From: Prado023 sp963788325
GTDB lineage: Bacteria; Actinomycetota; Actinomycetes; S36-B12; CAIYMF01
NCBI GenBank assembly: GCA_963788325.1
Contig: CAWBGJ010000011.1
Coordinates: 1-64,000, forward strand
Direction of reading: 5' to 3'
DNA length: 64,000 bases
In this document: positions 1 through 9,032 of the stretch, piece after piece
Numbering within the stretch: the first letter of the stretch is position 1
Layout: the number at the start of each line of letters is the position of its first letter
Notes under the pieces: model-generated
What the model was told of the DNA's origin: nothing
The model's input: only the letters and a program-made list of their open reading frames with translations
Database searches by the model: none
Program-made: the position numbers and the translations under genes

Positions 1-1346
1 ATCATCTGCTGCTCAACGGCTACGAGATCGACGTGTGGATGCAGCCCGGTGTCACTGCGCCCGACCCTGCGCGACACCGTCGCCACGGCCTACCGGACCG
101 ACCCGGCTCCCGGCGTGACCCTGGTGCTCGGGGCGGGCAACGTCTCGGCGATCCCGATCCTGGACGCCCTGTACTGCCTGTTCGCCGACCTGCAGGTCGT
201 CGTGCTGAAGATGAACCCGGTCAACGAGGCATACGGCCCGGTGTTCGAACAGGTCCTCGCGCCGCTCGTCGAGGCCGGCTACCTGGCCATCACCTACGGC
301 GGGGCCGAGGTGGGTGAGCGACTGACGCACAGCCCACTGGTCGACTCCATCCACATCACGGGCAGCGAGCGCACCTACGACGCGATCGTGTGGGGGCCTG
401 GCCAGCAGGGCCGAGTGAACAAGGCCGCGGGGACCAAGGTGGTCACCAAGCCGGTGCGCGCCGAGCTCGGCGGGGTCGGCCCGACGATCGTCGTCCCGGG
501 GCCGTGGACACGACGGAGGACATCGCCTACCAGGCCCAGCACCTCGCCACCCAGAAGCTGTTCTCCGCCGGGCACACGTGCGTGGCCTCCCAGGTGCTCA
601 TCCTGTCCTCGGAGTGGCGCCAGGCCGACGCCCTGCTCGACGCGTTGCGCGGGGCGCTGGCCGACGCGCCGGCCCGCGAGCCGTTCTACCCCGGCACCCG
701 GGAGCGGCAGGCGGCATTCCGAGAGGCGAATCCCGCCGCCGAGGCGATCCCCGGCCCGGTCGAGCGCACCTTGCTCACCGGAGTCGACCCGACCAGCGAC
801 CATCCCGGGTTCCGCGAGGAGCTGTTCGGGCCGGTCTACCTGACCACGAGCCTGCAGGTCCGCGGCCCCGGCGCCTTCCTGCGCACCGCGGTCGCGTTCG
901 CCAACGAGCGCCTGCACGGCAACCTCGGGGCGAACATCCTGATCCACCCGCAGACCGCCGCCGAGCTCGGCGACGAGCTCGAGGACGCGATCGCCGACCT
1001 GCGCTACGGCTGCATCGGGGTCAACGTCTGGTCGGCGTTCGCCTTCCTCGCCCCGCGCGCTGCGTGGGGTGCGTTCCCGGGCAACCCGGCCGAGGACATC
1101 AGCTCCGGGGTCGGGGTCGTGCACAACGCGCTGCTGTTCGACCGCAGCCAGAAGACGGTCGCCCACGCGCCGTTCCGGCCCTTCCAGCGGTCGTGGCGCC
1201 ACCCGGGGGACGGCCTGGCCGTGAAGCCGCCGTGGTTCCTGGACAACCGGACCGCCCAGCAGACCGCCGCCCGGTTCACCGCCTACGCCGCCGATCCGCG
1301 ACCGACCCGAATCCCCACCATCGCCGCCGCCGCAGTCCGCGGCTGA
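1..1346 (+). CDS. aldehyde dehydrogenase family protein, 5'-truncated by the window and frameshifted
   Basis: Oxidises an aldehyde to the acid with NAD(P) if functional. The family landmarks appear in order: an AGN..VVLK-like cofactor stretch (LGAGNVSAIP, then VVVLKMNP), HITGSER, the ELGGVGP glutamate motif, and GHTCVASQ with the catalytic cysteine. The reading frame changes near base 55 and again near 505. The second change is repaired by adding one G to the GGGG run before CCGTGGAC, so a sequencing error is likely. The gene ends 16 bp before the GMC oxidoreductase and is probably co-transcribed with it and the TetR gene. Its substrate may be the carbonyl made by that oxidase, but this is inference. 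The start lies outside the window. Confidence 0.8.
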
Positions 1347-1362
1347 CCCGACAGGAGCACCC

Positions 1363-3069
1363 ATGTCCGCCACAAGCACCCCCGAGCACTGGGACGTCGT
1401 CATCGTCGGATCCGGCTTCGGCGGCTCCGTCAGCGCGCTGCGCCTGCGCGAGAAGGGCTACCGCGTCCTCGTCGTGGAATCCGGTCGCCGGTTCGCCGAC
1501 CACGAGCTGCCCAAGACCTCCTGGCGGCTGCCGCGCTTCCTCTGGGCGCCCTCGGTGGGCATGTTCGGCATCCAGCGGATCACCCCGCTCAACGACGTGC
1601 TGGTGATGTCCGGCGCCGGGGTCGGCGGGGGCTCGCTGGTGTACGGCAACACGCTGTACGAGCCCCTGGACGACTTCTACGAGGACCCGCAGTGGCGCCA
1701 CATCACGAAGTGGCGTGACGAGCTGGCGCCGCACTACGAGCAGGCCAAGCGGATGCTCGGCGTGGTCGAGAACCCGGTGGACACCGCCGCGGACCGGGTG
1801 ATGCTCGAGGTCGCCGAAGACCTCGGCGTTGCCGACACCTTCCACCGCACGCAGGTGGGCATCCTGTTCGGCGAGCGCCCCGGCGAGGAGGTGCCCGACC
1901 CGTTCTTCGGCGGCGCCGGCCCGACGCGCACCACGTGCACCAGCTGCGGGGCCTGTATGAGCGGCTGCCGTTTCGGGGCGAAGAACACACTGCCGAAGAA
2001 CTACCTGCACCTGGCCGAGGCGCTGGGCGCGCAGATCCTGCCACTCACCACGGTCACCGCGATCACCCCGCGAGCGGCCGGGGGCGGCTACCGCGTCGAC
2101 ATGCGCCCGGCCGGCCCCGGCGCCGGCGGGCCCAAGCGCCAGCCGGTCACCGCCGACCACGTGATCCTGGCCGCGGGCACGCTGGGCACCCAGCGCCTGC
2201 TGCACCGGATGAAGGCCGACGGCGTGCTGCCCAACCTGTCCGACCGCCTCGGCGAGCTCACCCGGACGAACTCCGAGTCGATCCTCACGGTCGAGGCCCG
2301 CGACCTCGAGGTCGACTACTCCGTCGGCCCGGCGATCACCTCGTCGATCCACCCCACACCGCAGACCCACGTCGAGCCGGTGCGCTACGGCCGGGGCAGC
2401 AACTTCATGGGCCTGCTCAGCGGCATGCTCACCGAGGGCGACCGGCCCGGCGAGCCGCCCGTGCCGCGCTGGCGGCGCTTCGTGGCCGCGGCGCGCCGAG
2501 ACCCGGGCTCGTTCCTGCGCTCGCTGTCGGTGCGGCGCTGGTCGGAGCGGACCACCGTACTGCTGGTGATGCAGAGCGTGGACAACTCGCTGGACGTCAA
2601 CCTGAAGCGTGGCCTGCTCGGCCGGCGGCTCGCCTCGCAGCAGGGCACCGGCACTCCTAACCCCACTTGGATCCCCGAGGCGCACGAGGTTGCCCACCGG
2701 TTCGCCGAGCGGACCGGCGGCGAAGCCCGGGGCACCGTCAACGAGCTGTTCAACGTGCCGATGACCGCGCACATCCTGGGCGGCTGCCCGATCGGGGAGG
2801 ACGCCGCCCACGGAGTGCTCGACGCCTGGCAGCGCGTCCACGGCCACCCCGGCCTGCACGTGATGGACGGCGCCGCCGTCACCGCCAACCTCGGCGTGAA
2901 CCCCTCGCTGACCATCACCGCGCAGGCCGAGCGGGCCATGTCGTTCTGGCCGAACAAGGGCCAGGCAGACCCCCGACCGGAACTCGGCGCCGACTACACC
3001 CCGGTCGAGCCGGTGCGCCCCCACCGGCCGGCGGTTCCGGACGGGGCACCTGCCATGCTGCAGTGGTGA
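1363..3069 (+). CDS. GMC-type FAD oxidoreductase, ChoD-like
   Basis: A flavin-dependent oxidase or dehydrogenase of 568 aa that resembles mycobacterial ChoD along its whole length. An N-terminal FAD-binding GSGFGG lies at about residues 16-21. A cysteine cluster, CTSCGACMSGC, lies near residues 190-200. The C-terminal flavin motif is NLGVNPSLTITAQAER. Sterol or another alcohol is a plausible substrate, but ChoD-like proteins are functionally ambiguous. The ATG follows a GGAG ribosome site after the upstream aldehyde dehydrogenase gene, and its TGA overlaps the start of the TetR gene. An alcohol-to-aldehyde-to-acid pair under a local regulator is a reasonable reading. Confidence 0.88.
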   Translation: MSATSTPEHWDVVIVGSGFGGSVSALRLREKGYRVLVVESGRRFADHELPKTSWRLPRFLWAPSVGMFGIQRITPLNDVLVMSGAGVGGGSLVYGNTLYEPLDDFYEDPQWRHITKWRDELAPHYEQAKRMLGVVENPVDTAADRVMLEVAEDLGVADTFHRTQVGILFGERPGEEVPDPFFGGAGPTRTTCTSCGACMSGCRFGAKNTLPKNYLHLAEALGAQILPLTTVTAITPRAAGGGYRVDMRPAGPGAGGPKRQPVTADHVILAAGTLGTQRLLHRMKADGVLPNLSDRLGELTRTNSESILTVEARDLEVDYSVGPAITSSIHPTPQTHVEPVRYGRGSNFMGLLSGMLTEGDRPGEPPVPRWRRFVAAARRDPGSFLRSLSVRRWSERTTVLLVMQSVDNSLDVNLKRGLLGRRLASQQGTGTPNPTWIPEAHEVAHRFAERTGGEARGTVNELFNVPMTAHILGGCPIGEDAAHGVLDAWQRVHGHPGLHVMDGAAVTANLGVNPSLTITAQAERAMSFWPNKGQADPRPELGADYTPVEPVRPHRPAVPDGAPAMLQW

Positions 3070-3692
3070 GCACCGAGGCGCTGCCCCCCACATCCTCGCC
3101 CAGGGCGGCCAACCTGCCCGCCGACGAGCGCATCCTGCGCGCCACGATGGCTGCGCTGGCCGAGCTCGACCCGGCGGCGGTGACGATCAAGCAGCTCTGC
3201 AGCGACGCCCAGGTCACCCCGCCGACGATCTACTACCACTTCGGCAGCAAGGACGGCCTGCTCGCCGCCTCGGTGGAGCGCCTGGTCGACGACTGGCTCG
3301 AGGCCATCGACGCGTCCGTGGACCGGGACATCGCTCTGGACGCCACGCTTGGGCAAGCCATCGCGGCCTGGACCTGGGCGATCACCTCGCCGAGCCGGCC
3401 GGCCGCGGTCTTCACGTGGGCCACGCTGTTGCTGGCGGGCTCCTCCGAGCAGGCCCGCTCAGCGCTGATCCGCGCCCGCGATCGGGGGCACTCCATGATC
3501 GCCGAGGTGGTCGCGCTGCACGTGGGCGCCGGACCGCTCGTGGACGTGCTTGCCGGGCTCATCGTCGACTCGGTGATCGCCTCGGCCGTGCAGTACGAGC
3601 TGGACCACGACGACGAGGCGCTGCGGACCAGGCTCGGCGCCCTCGGGATCAGCATCCGCATCCTCGTGAGCGCAGGTTCCATCACCAGTTAG
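3066..3692 (+). CDS. TetR family transcriptional regulator
   Basis: A 208-aa one-component repressor. The N-terminal helix-turn-helix carries the TetR signature TIKQLCSDAQVTPPTIYYHFGSK at about residues 38-60, and a helical ligand-binding domain follows. Two GTG codons, at 3063 and 3066, are possible starts; both overlap the stop of the ChoD-like gene, so translational coupling is likely. Its position as the last gene of the aldehyde dehydrogenase-oxidase operon suggests control of that operon by the substrate or product. No operator could be assigned because the operon promoter lies outside the window. Confidence 0.88.
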   Translation: MSTEALPPTSSPRAANLPADERILRATMAALAELDPAAVTIKQLCSDAQVTPPTIYYHFGSKDGLLAASVERLVDDWLEAIDASVDRDIALDATLGQAIAAWTWAITSPSRPAAVFTWATLLLAGSSEQARSALIRARDRGHSMIAEVVALHVGAGPLVDVLAGLIVDSVIASAVQYELDHDDEALRTRLGALGISIRILVSAGSITS

Positions 3693-3705
3693 GGCCTGTC
3701 TATAG

Positions 3706-3908
3706 ATGTACATCGGAGCCGGGACATTCGATGGACCCGGGGATGATGCCGGTGCCGGTGCGGTGGTTGAGGGCGGTCTTGTCGTAGCAGTCGGGAACCC
3801 GCGCCACTGCTTGAGTCGGACGAACGACCGACCCACGACGCTGCGCGCCTTGCAGGTCTCGGTGCCGAACGCCGGCGATCGCTCGACCCTGCGGAACGCC
3901 GCGATCAC
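3706..3908 (-). pseudogene. IS5-family transposase C-terminal remnant
   Basis: The minus strand encodes AFGTETCKARSVVGRSF followed by VRLKQWRG, then, after a frameshift, YDKTALNHR. This matches the conserved end of IS5-family transposases (FDxExYKxRNVVERxFNxxKQWRG then ATRYDK), which includes the catalytic glutamate region. The rest of the element is gone. It sits directly downstream of the TetR gene. Confidence 0.72.
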
Positions 3909-4104
3909 CCCTTCCAGGTACGCCGGCGTCCCTCAACGCGACGCCCAGATCCTGGCCCGCCAGGCCGACCCCCGCACCACGAGCACCACAACCCTGCCCG
4001 CAGGATCCTTGACCGACACAGCGTGCACTTCCTCACCGCCTACGTCGCCGGCGTCTGAGCACAATCCACGGCGACCCCGGAAGCCGGACCGGGGCAGATA
4101 CGTG

Positions 4105-4140
4105 GTGCCCCACACCGCCGCCTATCGCGCACCCTAGGCA
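4105..4140 (+). repeat. dispersed palindromic repeat, family A
   Basis: The core CCGCCGCCTATCGCGC is followed by ACCCTAGGCA, with GTGCCCCA on the left. The same core recurs in many intergenic spaces here (see 15905, 20855, 24556). It lies between the IS5 remnant and a convergent small gene. Confidence 0.6.
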
Positions 4141-4193
4141 ATGACGCCGTCACCGCACAGACGTGGCCCGCCCGGGGCGGCCGACGCGGGGCG

Positions 4194-4472
4194 TCACGTT
4201 GGCAGGGTGGGTACGTCGCTCGGGGCTGGGCCCTCGCCGGCCCAGTAGTAGCGCCCCTGGTCCCACTCCGGGCTGACCATCACCCAGGACGTGCGCGAGC
4301 GCGCCAGGGCCAGGGCCTCGCCCCAGGAGGGCACCCGGTAGTTCTCGACTGAGGTCCCCTCGCCCTGGAACGACACGTCATACCCGGTCTCCCAGATCCG
4401 CTCGCCGTCGATTTCGCCGTCGTCCCACGCCACCCACGCCTCGGCCACGGCACCATGGTGACGGCCGATCAA
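4194..4472 (-). CDS. small hypothetical protein
   Basis: An acidic, tryptophan-rich protein of up to 92 aa with no family I recognise. Its body is coherent (WVAWDDGEIDGERIWETGY, SWGEALALARSR, WVMVSPEWDQGRYYW), which suggests a folded domain and not a chance frame. The first residues are uncertain: a GTG about 8 codons in, before AEAWVAW, is an equally good start. No membrane segment or signal peptide is visible. It stands alone, convergent to the IS5 debris. Confidence 0.45.
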   Translation of the reverse strand: MIGRHHGAVAEAWVAWDDGEIDGERIWETGYDVSFQGEGTSVENYRVPSWGEALALARSRTSWVMVSPEWDQGRYYWAGEGPAPSDVPTLPT

Positions 4473-4673
4473 CGGACAGCGGCGTTGAGCACGCGAGGGT
4501 CGCTCGTTGCCAGGACCTCGTTGTGGGCAGCCGCGGACTCGCCCAAGCAGTGGTCGGCTACCTGAGACACGGACGGAAGTCCGGCCATCTGCGGTGTTGG
4601 TGCATTCCGCCGCGAGCTGGGCGTGTGGTCATACCCAGGAAACCGAGTACTGTCGCGCCACTGATCAGGTGGG

Positions 4674-4688
4674 ATAAGATGTACTTAT
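4674..4688 (+). promoter_or_regulatory. promoter and palindrome at the start of the HTH-MntA gene
   Basis: ATAAG and CTTAT form an inverted repeat around ATGTA. The left arm overlaps a TAAGAT -10 box that ends seven bases before the ATG at 4687, so the transcript would be leaderless or nearly so. A symmetric site here suits autoregulation by the encoded HTH-antitoxin. Confidence 0.5.
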
Positions 4689-5160
4689 GACGCTGTTGGC
4701 GGCCTACCTCGATGCCCGGCGGGACGAGGGGGTTGCCCGGCTGCGACGACTTCTGGCACTGCGTGCCATGGTGGCGACTGGGATGAGTCAGCGCCAGATC
4801 GCCGACGCACTCGGGGTCACACAGCCTGCTGTGAGCCAGCAACTGAAGTCCGCGCGGGAACTCGACGCGATCGAGCCCGACCTGCTGCTCGAGGCTGCTG
4901 GTCCCATCATCAAGATTCTGGCGGCAGAACGGGGGTACTCCCGGCTCGCGGTGTTTGGCTCTCTGGCGCGCCACGAGGCAACCAGGCACTCCGACATTGA
5001 CCTGCTGGTGGAGGCCCCTGAAGGTACGTCGACGTTCGGGTTCATCCGATTCCGGCAACTCCTCGAGAACGTCCTGGGCTGCGAGGTTGACCTGGTGTCG
5101 TACGGCGGCTTGAAGCGCGGGCTCGATGACGACATCCGCCGCGAGGCGGTGCCCGTGTGA
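4687..5160 (+). CDS. HTH-fused MNT nucleotidyltransferase antitoxin, MntA-like
   Basis: A 157-aa protein in two parts. Residues 33-53 form a helix-turn-helix (SQRQIADALGVTQPAVSQQLK). The C-terminal half is a minimal nucleotidyltransferase with the GSx10DxD motif (GSLARHEATRHSDIDLL, about residues 96-112). In characterised HepT/MntA systems the MNT protein neutralises the HEPN toxin by transferring AMP to a tyrosine beside its active site. Most MntA proteins lack a DNA-binding domain; here the fusion would let the antitoxin regulate its own promoter. The TGA stop overlaps the ATG of the toxin gene in TGATG. Confidence 0.85.
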   Translation: MTLLAAYLDARRDEGVARLRRLLALRAMVATGMSQRQIADALGVTQPAVSQQLKSARELDAIEPDLLLEAAGPIIKILAAERGYSRLAVFGSLARHEATRHSDIDLLVEAPEGTSTFGFIRFRQLLENVLGCEVDLVSYGGLKRGLDDDIRREAVPV

Positions 5161-5522
5161 TGGACCGCAGGGCCGCGAAGGAGTTGCTCCACATCGAGGG
5201 ATGGCTCTCCCGTGTCGATGAGATCGTCCACCGCGGCAAGGACTCCTACCTGGCCGAGGCTCTGCTCCAAGAGGCCGGTGATTCGCTGATGATGAAGGTC
5301 GGGGAAGCTGCGAACCGACTGTCTCGGCTCGGCGTGTTGGAGCCTGACGGGGTCGAGTGGGCCCTCGCGGTGGCGAATCGCAACTTCATCATCCACCAGT
5401 ACGACGAGATCGACCGGCAACTCAGCTGGCTTACGCTCTCGCGGGATCTCGCGGCGTGGGGCGACTCGCTGGCGGCGCTTTTCGGGGCGGCCAAGGCTGA
5501 ACTGGAGACCGACGCCGGCTAG
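5160..5522 (+). CDS. HEPN-domain toxin, HepT-like (DUF86)
   Basis: A predicted RNase toxin of 120 aa. The HEPN motif Rx4H followed by the modified tyrosine is present as RNFIIHQY (R74, H79, Y81). The all-alpha fold and length match the family. Translation is coupled to the antitoxin by a one-base overlap, and the order antitoxin-toxin is the opposite of many hepT-mntA pairs. ATG at 5160 was chosen over the in-frame GTG at 5157 because it gives the overlap and a conventional start. Confidence 0.85.
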   Translation: MDRRAAKELLHIEGWLSRVDEIVHRGKDSYLAEALLQEAGDSLMMKVGEAANRLSRLGVLEPDGVEWALAVANRNFIIHQYDEIDRQLSWLTLSRDLAAWGDSLAALFGAAKAELETDAG

Positions 5523-5848
5523 ACCTTTGGGCGACACGTCGCGGACCAGCCCGGGTGGGTGATCGAGTCCCCGGCTGACAGGAAGACGAGCATCGGCACA
5601 CCTGTAGACAGGATCCGGTGGTGGATCGACCAGCGCCGCATGTTGGGGACCGGGCTGCTGGCCACGTCGCGCAGTGGAGACTGCCGGAGGCCCGATGCGG
5701 AGGCGATCCTGCCCCAGCCGCTCACGCGCGATGGGTAGCCCCTTTCCGCGAGCTGGGCGCCTTCGGGGCGTGCTGCACGACTGGGGTCGTGGCCTTCGAG
5801 TCGCCGAGGCTCACTGGCGGTTGCCGGAGGTGGTGCTGGTCGGGTTGG
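5523..5848. other. intergenic region, no gene recognised
   Basis: It holds one copy of repeat family A (5739-5772). The remainder encodes no recognisable protein in any frame. Confidence 0.5.
5739..5772 (+). repeat. dispersed palindromic repeat, family A variant
   Basis: CCGCGAGCTGGGCGCC is followed by TTCGGGGCG, closely matching the copy at 63213-63257 and a shorter one near 45134-45165. Confidence 0.5.
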
Positions 5849-6781
5849 ATGCCGCTGGTGGCGTTGCACTCTGACGAACTCGTCGTGGACGAGGTCTTGG
5901 TCGAGGCGTTGGTCGCCGACCAACTGCCTGATCACGAGGGCGATGAGGTGCGCCGGGTGTCCGTGTCGGGGTCGAGCAACGCCCTGTTTCGGCTCGGCGA
6001 CGAGTTGTTGGTGCGGCTTCCCCGGCAGCCGGGAGGGTCGGCGACCATTCTGAAGGAGGCCCGGTGGTTGGCGTACCTGGGCGAGGCCCTTCCGGTGGCT
6101 GTGCCCGAGGTTGTCGCGCTGGGTGAGCCTGGGCACGGCTATCCGGAGCGCTGGTCAGTTGTGCGGTGGATCGCTGGAGAGCAGCCGACGAGGCCATTGT
6201 TCACGCACGCTTCCCAGGATCAGTTCGCTCGTGACTTGGCCGGCGTCCTGCGGGCGCTGCGTGACCTTGAGGTTCCACCTGCCGGACTCGACGACATCGA
6301 GCTGCACTGGTACCGCGGGGGACCGTTGACTGCGATCGATGCAGACATCCGTGCCTATGCCGAGCGGTGCCGCGGCATCCCCGACCTGGACCTCGATGTC
6401 GATGCGGTGCTGCGCGTGTGGGACGCGGCGATGGGCGAAACCGACAGGCCCAGCCCGGGCCTTCACTGGTTGCATGGGGATCTGCTCGCCGAGAATCTGC
6501 TCATCCGCGACGGTCGTCTTGCGGCCGTTCTGGACTTCGGCGGCCTCGCTGTCGGCGATCCCGCAGTTGATCTCGTGGCCGCCTGGGAGCTGCTCAACCC
6601 GGACGCACGGGAACTGCTCCGCGCCGAAGCCGGTATCGACGGACGGGCCTGGCGGTTGGGACGCGCCTGGGCACTGGCCATCGCGGTGATGAGCTTCCCG
6701 GACTACTGGCACACCATGCCTGAGCGCTGCGCCACCCGCCTTGCGCTCGCCCACCAGGTGCTCAGCGACGCATCGCAGTGA
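5849..6781 (+). CDS. aminoglycoside phosphotransferase family (APH) kinase
   Basis: A 310-aa small-molecule kinase of the APH/choline-kinase fold. The N-lobe is represented by LVRLPRQPGG and LKEARWL. The catalytic loop HGDLLAENLL lies near residue 208, and the metal-binding DFGGLAVGDPAVDL follows. The family phosphorylates aminoglycosides, sugars or other hydroxylated compounds, and the sequence does not say which. ATG 5849 was chosen because GGAGG lies upstream and the protein similarity begins there. The gene stands alone and converges with the acetyltransferase at 6803. Confidence 0.85.
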   Translation: MPLVALHSDELVVDEVLVEALVADQLPDHEGDEVRRVSVSGSSNALFRLGDELLVRLPRQPGGSATILKEARWLAYLGEALPVAVPEVVALGEPGHGYPERWSVVRWIAGEQPTRPLFTHASQDQFARDLAGVLRALRDLEVPPAGLDDIELHWYRGGPLTAIDADIRAYAERCRGIPDLDLDVDAVLRVWDAAMGETDRPSPGLHWLHGDLLAENLLIRDGRLAAVLDFGGLAVGDPAVDLVAAWELLNPDARELLRAEAGIDGRAWRLGRAWALAIAVMSFPDYWHTMPERCATRLALAHQVLSDASQ

Positions 6782-6802
6782 CCCCAGGGGGCGAACCCAC
6801 CG

Positions 6803-7396
6803 TCAGGGCAACGCGCCGCGTCGGTGTCGCACCACCCGCCGGCGCAGGGTGGGCGACGCCTCGACCTCGTAGCCGGCGTCGAGGAATACCTGGAGCAGCC
6901 CGACCGACGCCTCGTCCCAGATCACGGTCTTCCCCGGCAGCGGCTCGGTGGGGTAGCCCTCGAGGACCCGGGCGCCGACCTGTCTGCCGTACTCGACGGT
7001 GGCGGCGGCCAGCGCGTACATCAGCCCCTGTCGACGGAAGCCCTTGCGCACGACGAAGCAGGTGACCGACCAGACGCCCTCGAGGTCGGGATCCATCCGC
7101 ATCCACGACTTCTGCCGGGCCCAGATCCTCGGGTAGTTCTCCCGTGGCTCGACCGCGACCCAGCCAGCGGGCTCGCCGTCGACGTACCCAAGGAGGCCGG
7201 ACGTAGGGCCGCTCGTGCCACAGCCGGCCTGCTCCAGCAGCGCGGCGTCACGCTCCCCCTGGGTCGTGTCACGCCAGATCCAACCCGGGACCTTGAGCGC
7301 CTGGCAGCGGCACCTGCGGGCCCCGCCGGCGTCGAACACGGCCTCGACGTCCTCGCTCGTCGCGTCATTGGCCGGGCGCCAGCTGAACTCGGGCAT
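6803..7396 (-). CDS. GNAT family N-acetyltransferase
   Basis: A 197-aa acetyltransferase. The acetyl-CoA binding strand and loop are visible as SVTCFVVRKGFRRQGLMYAL. The N-terminal cysteine pair in GGARRCRCQALKVPGW is typical of an actinobacterial GNAT subgroup of unknown substrate. The length is normal and the frame intact. It is convergent to the APH gene, with a 21-bp gap. No partner gene suggests a pathway. Confidence 0.85.
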   Translation of the reverse strand: MPEFSWRPANDATSEDVEAVFDAGGARRCRCQALKVPGWIWRDTTQGERDAALLEQAGCGTSGPTSGLLGYVDGEPAGWVAVEPRENYPRIWARQKSWMRMDPDLEGVWSVTCFVVRKGFRRQGLMYALAAATVEYGRQVGARVLEGYPTEPLPGKTVIWDEASVGLLQVFLDAGYEVEASPTLRRRVVRHRRGALP

Positions 7397-7779
7397 GCCG
7401 CGAGACTAGCGGCGGGGCCGGCGCCAGTAGCGAGGCAATGAGTTGATCCGTGGCCTCGTCGGTGCCCACACCGGCAAGTGGAGCATCCCCACGGCGCTGA
7501 TCCCGGACTCGATCGCGCGGTATGCGCCCAGGGTCAGCTCATGTTGCCGACCCAGCCAAACTCTCGCCCGAGCGTGAAGCCGCACCCGTGGCGTCGAACA
7601 GGGCCGCCGCCGTGCTCGACTCAACACCCGAACCCGCGTCACTTCGCCGCCAGTCGTGCGCCCCTTTGGTTGGAGGGCCAGCGCTTCGAGGTCGCGCTCG
7701 GGTGGAGGGAATGCCTTCGCCGCAGGCGATGTTGTGCTGCGACGGATGTGCACAGCGCCATCCGGGAGGGGTGTCGCCC
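7397..7779. other. intergenic region containing the upstream half of a duplicated segment
   Basis: No convincing gene is present. The last part, from about 7690 (GTGGAGGGAATGCCT, then ATCCGGGAGGGGTG), is repeated on the opposite strand at about 59256-59355, in front of a truncated copy of the next gene. Confidence 0.5.
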
Positions 7780-8430
7780 GTGTCGTTGGTTGATCAGGTA
7801 GCTGCCTTGGTGGCGGCCGGGGTGCCCGAGGCGGCAGGGATCAGCCCCGCGGAGTTGGCGGCTCACGCAGCGGCGCTCCCCGAGGTGCCCGGCGCCCTTC
7901 TCGCGGTTCACCCCAGCCTTGCGGCCCCGGGACGGCTGGCCGGGCTGCTGCGGCACGGCGGCCGCCCCGGGTTCGTGGTGGCCGACATGACCGACGTCGA
8001 TGACTTCGCCCCGATCAGCGGGCTGGCGATCCCCGATCTTCTGCTGTACCTGGTGCTCGGACCGACCAGGGGTGACGAGCTGCGCAACGCCAGTCCCGTG
8101 GAGGCCCTGGCCGCGATCACCGGGGCAGTGCGCACCCCGCTGACCCTGAACGAGGGAATCAGCTGGCTGCTGCAGGACCCCATGGTCCTTCAGCCCGGGG
8201 CGTGCTTCATGACGATCGGGTCGCGCAAGCACACCGCAGCGGGGCAGGCCGATGGTCGGTGCCCGGCGATCTGGATCAGCCGCGGCACTGGTCGCGACGG
8301 GCCCACGCGACGCAACGCGCCGAAGGTGGGCTGGTGTTGGGCGGGCAATCGGCACACCTGGCTGGGCCACGCGTCGGCTGCGGGCCGACTCCCACTGCCC
8401 GGCACCGATGCAGGGGCCGGCCCGAGTTAG
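7780..8430 (+). CDS. DUF5701 family protein
   Basis: A 216-aa protein of unknown function found in actinobacteria. The family landmarks are PEAAGISPAELAAHAAALP near the N-terminus, then GFVVADMTDVDDF, LYLVLGPTRGDELRN, TPLTLNEGISWLLQDP and the C-terminal APKVGWCWAGNRHTWLG. GTG 7780 was chosen because a GGGAGG ribosome site lies ten bases upstream; GTG 7771 is too close to it. No signal peptide or membrane helix is present. The first 58 codons and the upstream region are duplicated near 59 kb. The gene seems to be monocistronic. Confidence 0.8.
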   Translation: MSLVDQVAALVAAGVPEAAGISPAELAAHAAALPEVPGALLAVHPSLAAPGRLAGLLRHGGRPGFVVADMTDVDDFAPISGLAIPDLLLYLVLGPTRGDELRNASPVEALAAITGAVRTPLTLNEGISWLLQDPMVLQPGACFMTIGSRKHTAAGQADGRCPAIWISRGTGRDGPTRRNAPKVGWCWAGNRHTWLGHASAAGRLPLPGTDAGAGPS

Positions 8431-8612
8431 CCACACCTCGGCGGGGCCTGCGACGTGGCCCAGAAGAAGAGGGGCTCAAGGAGGCTTCGGTGGTCTTCGA
8501 GGAGCGTCTATCCGCCGCGTGGGGACGCTACTGGCACATGCCGTGCGTGGGCGCCTATGGTGATGCGAGGCCTCACCCGACTGGGACGGACTGGTGAACG
8601 GGGACTGTCAGT

Positions 8613-9032
8613 ATGCGAGCAACCGCGTCGAGCGTGGCAGCGATCGCGCTGGTGAGCCTGCTGTGCGCTGGATGCACCAGCGGTGCGACCCAGGCGACGG
8701 ACGAGCCCGCCCCCACGGGATCGGTGTCGTCGGCGGCGTCGATGGCCGAGGCGCTCGGCTGTGACCTGGACTTCCTACCGGCGAGCGCTGATGAGTTCGG
8801 CTGGTTCGGGGCAGCTGAGCAGGAAGCCCTGCAGGCCTACCGGGACGACCTGTCACTGGACTCCGCCAGCGTGGTCGAGTGGACCGGACCGCGGTCCAGC
8901 ACGTCGGCTGAGCGCCTCTGGCTGGTGTACACCCCGGACGGGCCTGGACGCGGGGTTGTGGTCGCTTCCGAGCTCGATGACGGGCGGTGGGTTGTGGCAC
9001 ACCAGCAGCTGTGCGCCGACTTCCAGCCCTAG
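8613..9032 (+). CDS. putative lipoprotein
   Basis: A 139-aa secreted protein with a lipoprotein signal peptide: a basic start (MRATASSV), a hydrophobic stretch, and the lipobox LLCAGC with the acylated cysteine near residue 21. A Ser/Thr/Pro/Ala-rich linker follows, then a small globular domain with W and D/E-rich strands. No family was recognised. The gene lies alone upstream of the RelBE module. Confidence 0.65.
   Translation: MRATASSVAAIALVSLLCAGCTSGATQATDEPAPTGSVSSAASMAEALGCDLDFLPASADEFGWFGAAEQEALQAYRDDLSLDSASVVEWTGPRSSTSAERLWLVYTPDGPGRGVVVASELDDGRWVVAHQQLCADFQP

Noticed and set aside
1276..3093. Long open frame opposite the ChoD-like gene
   Set aside because: It is an antisense shadow of a high-GC gene; its sequence has no domain and is rich in Arg, Ala and Gly.
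3933..4115. Possible ISL3-type zinc-binding fragment
   Set aside because: A few residues (VHAVSVKDPAGRVVVLV) are vaguely similar, but the cysteine pattern is incomplete.
7406..7753. Possible gene on the minus strand
   Set aside because: It has no ribosome site or recognisable domain and an Arg-rich composition typical of shadow frames. Part of it lies in the duplicated segment.
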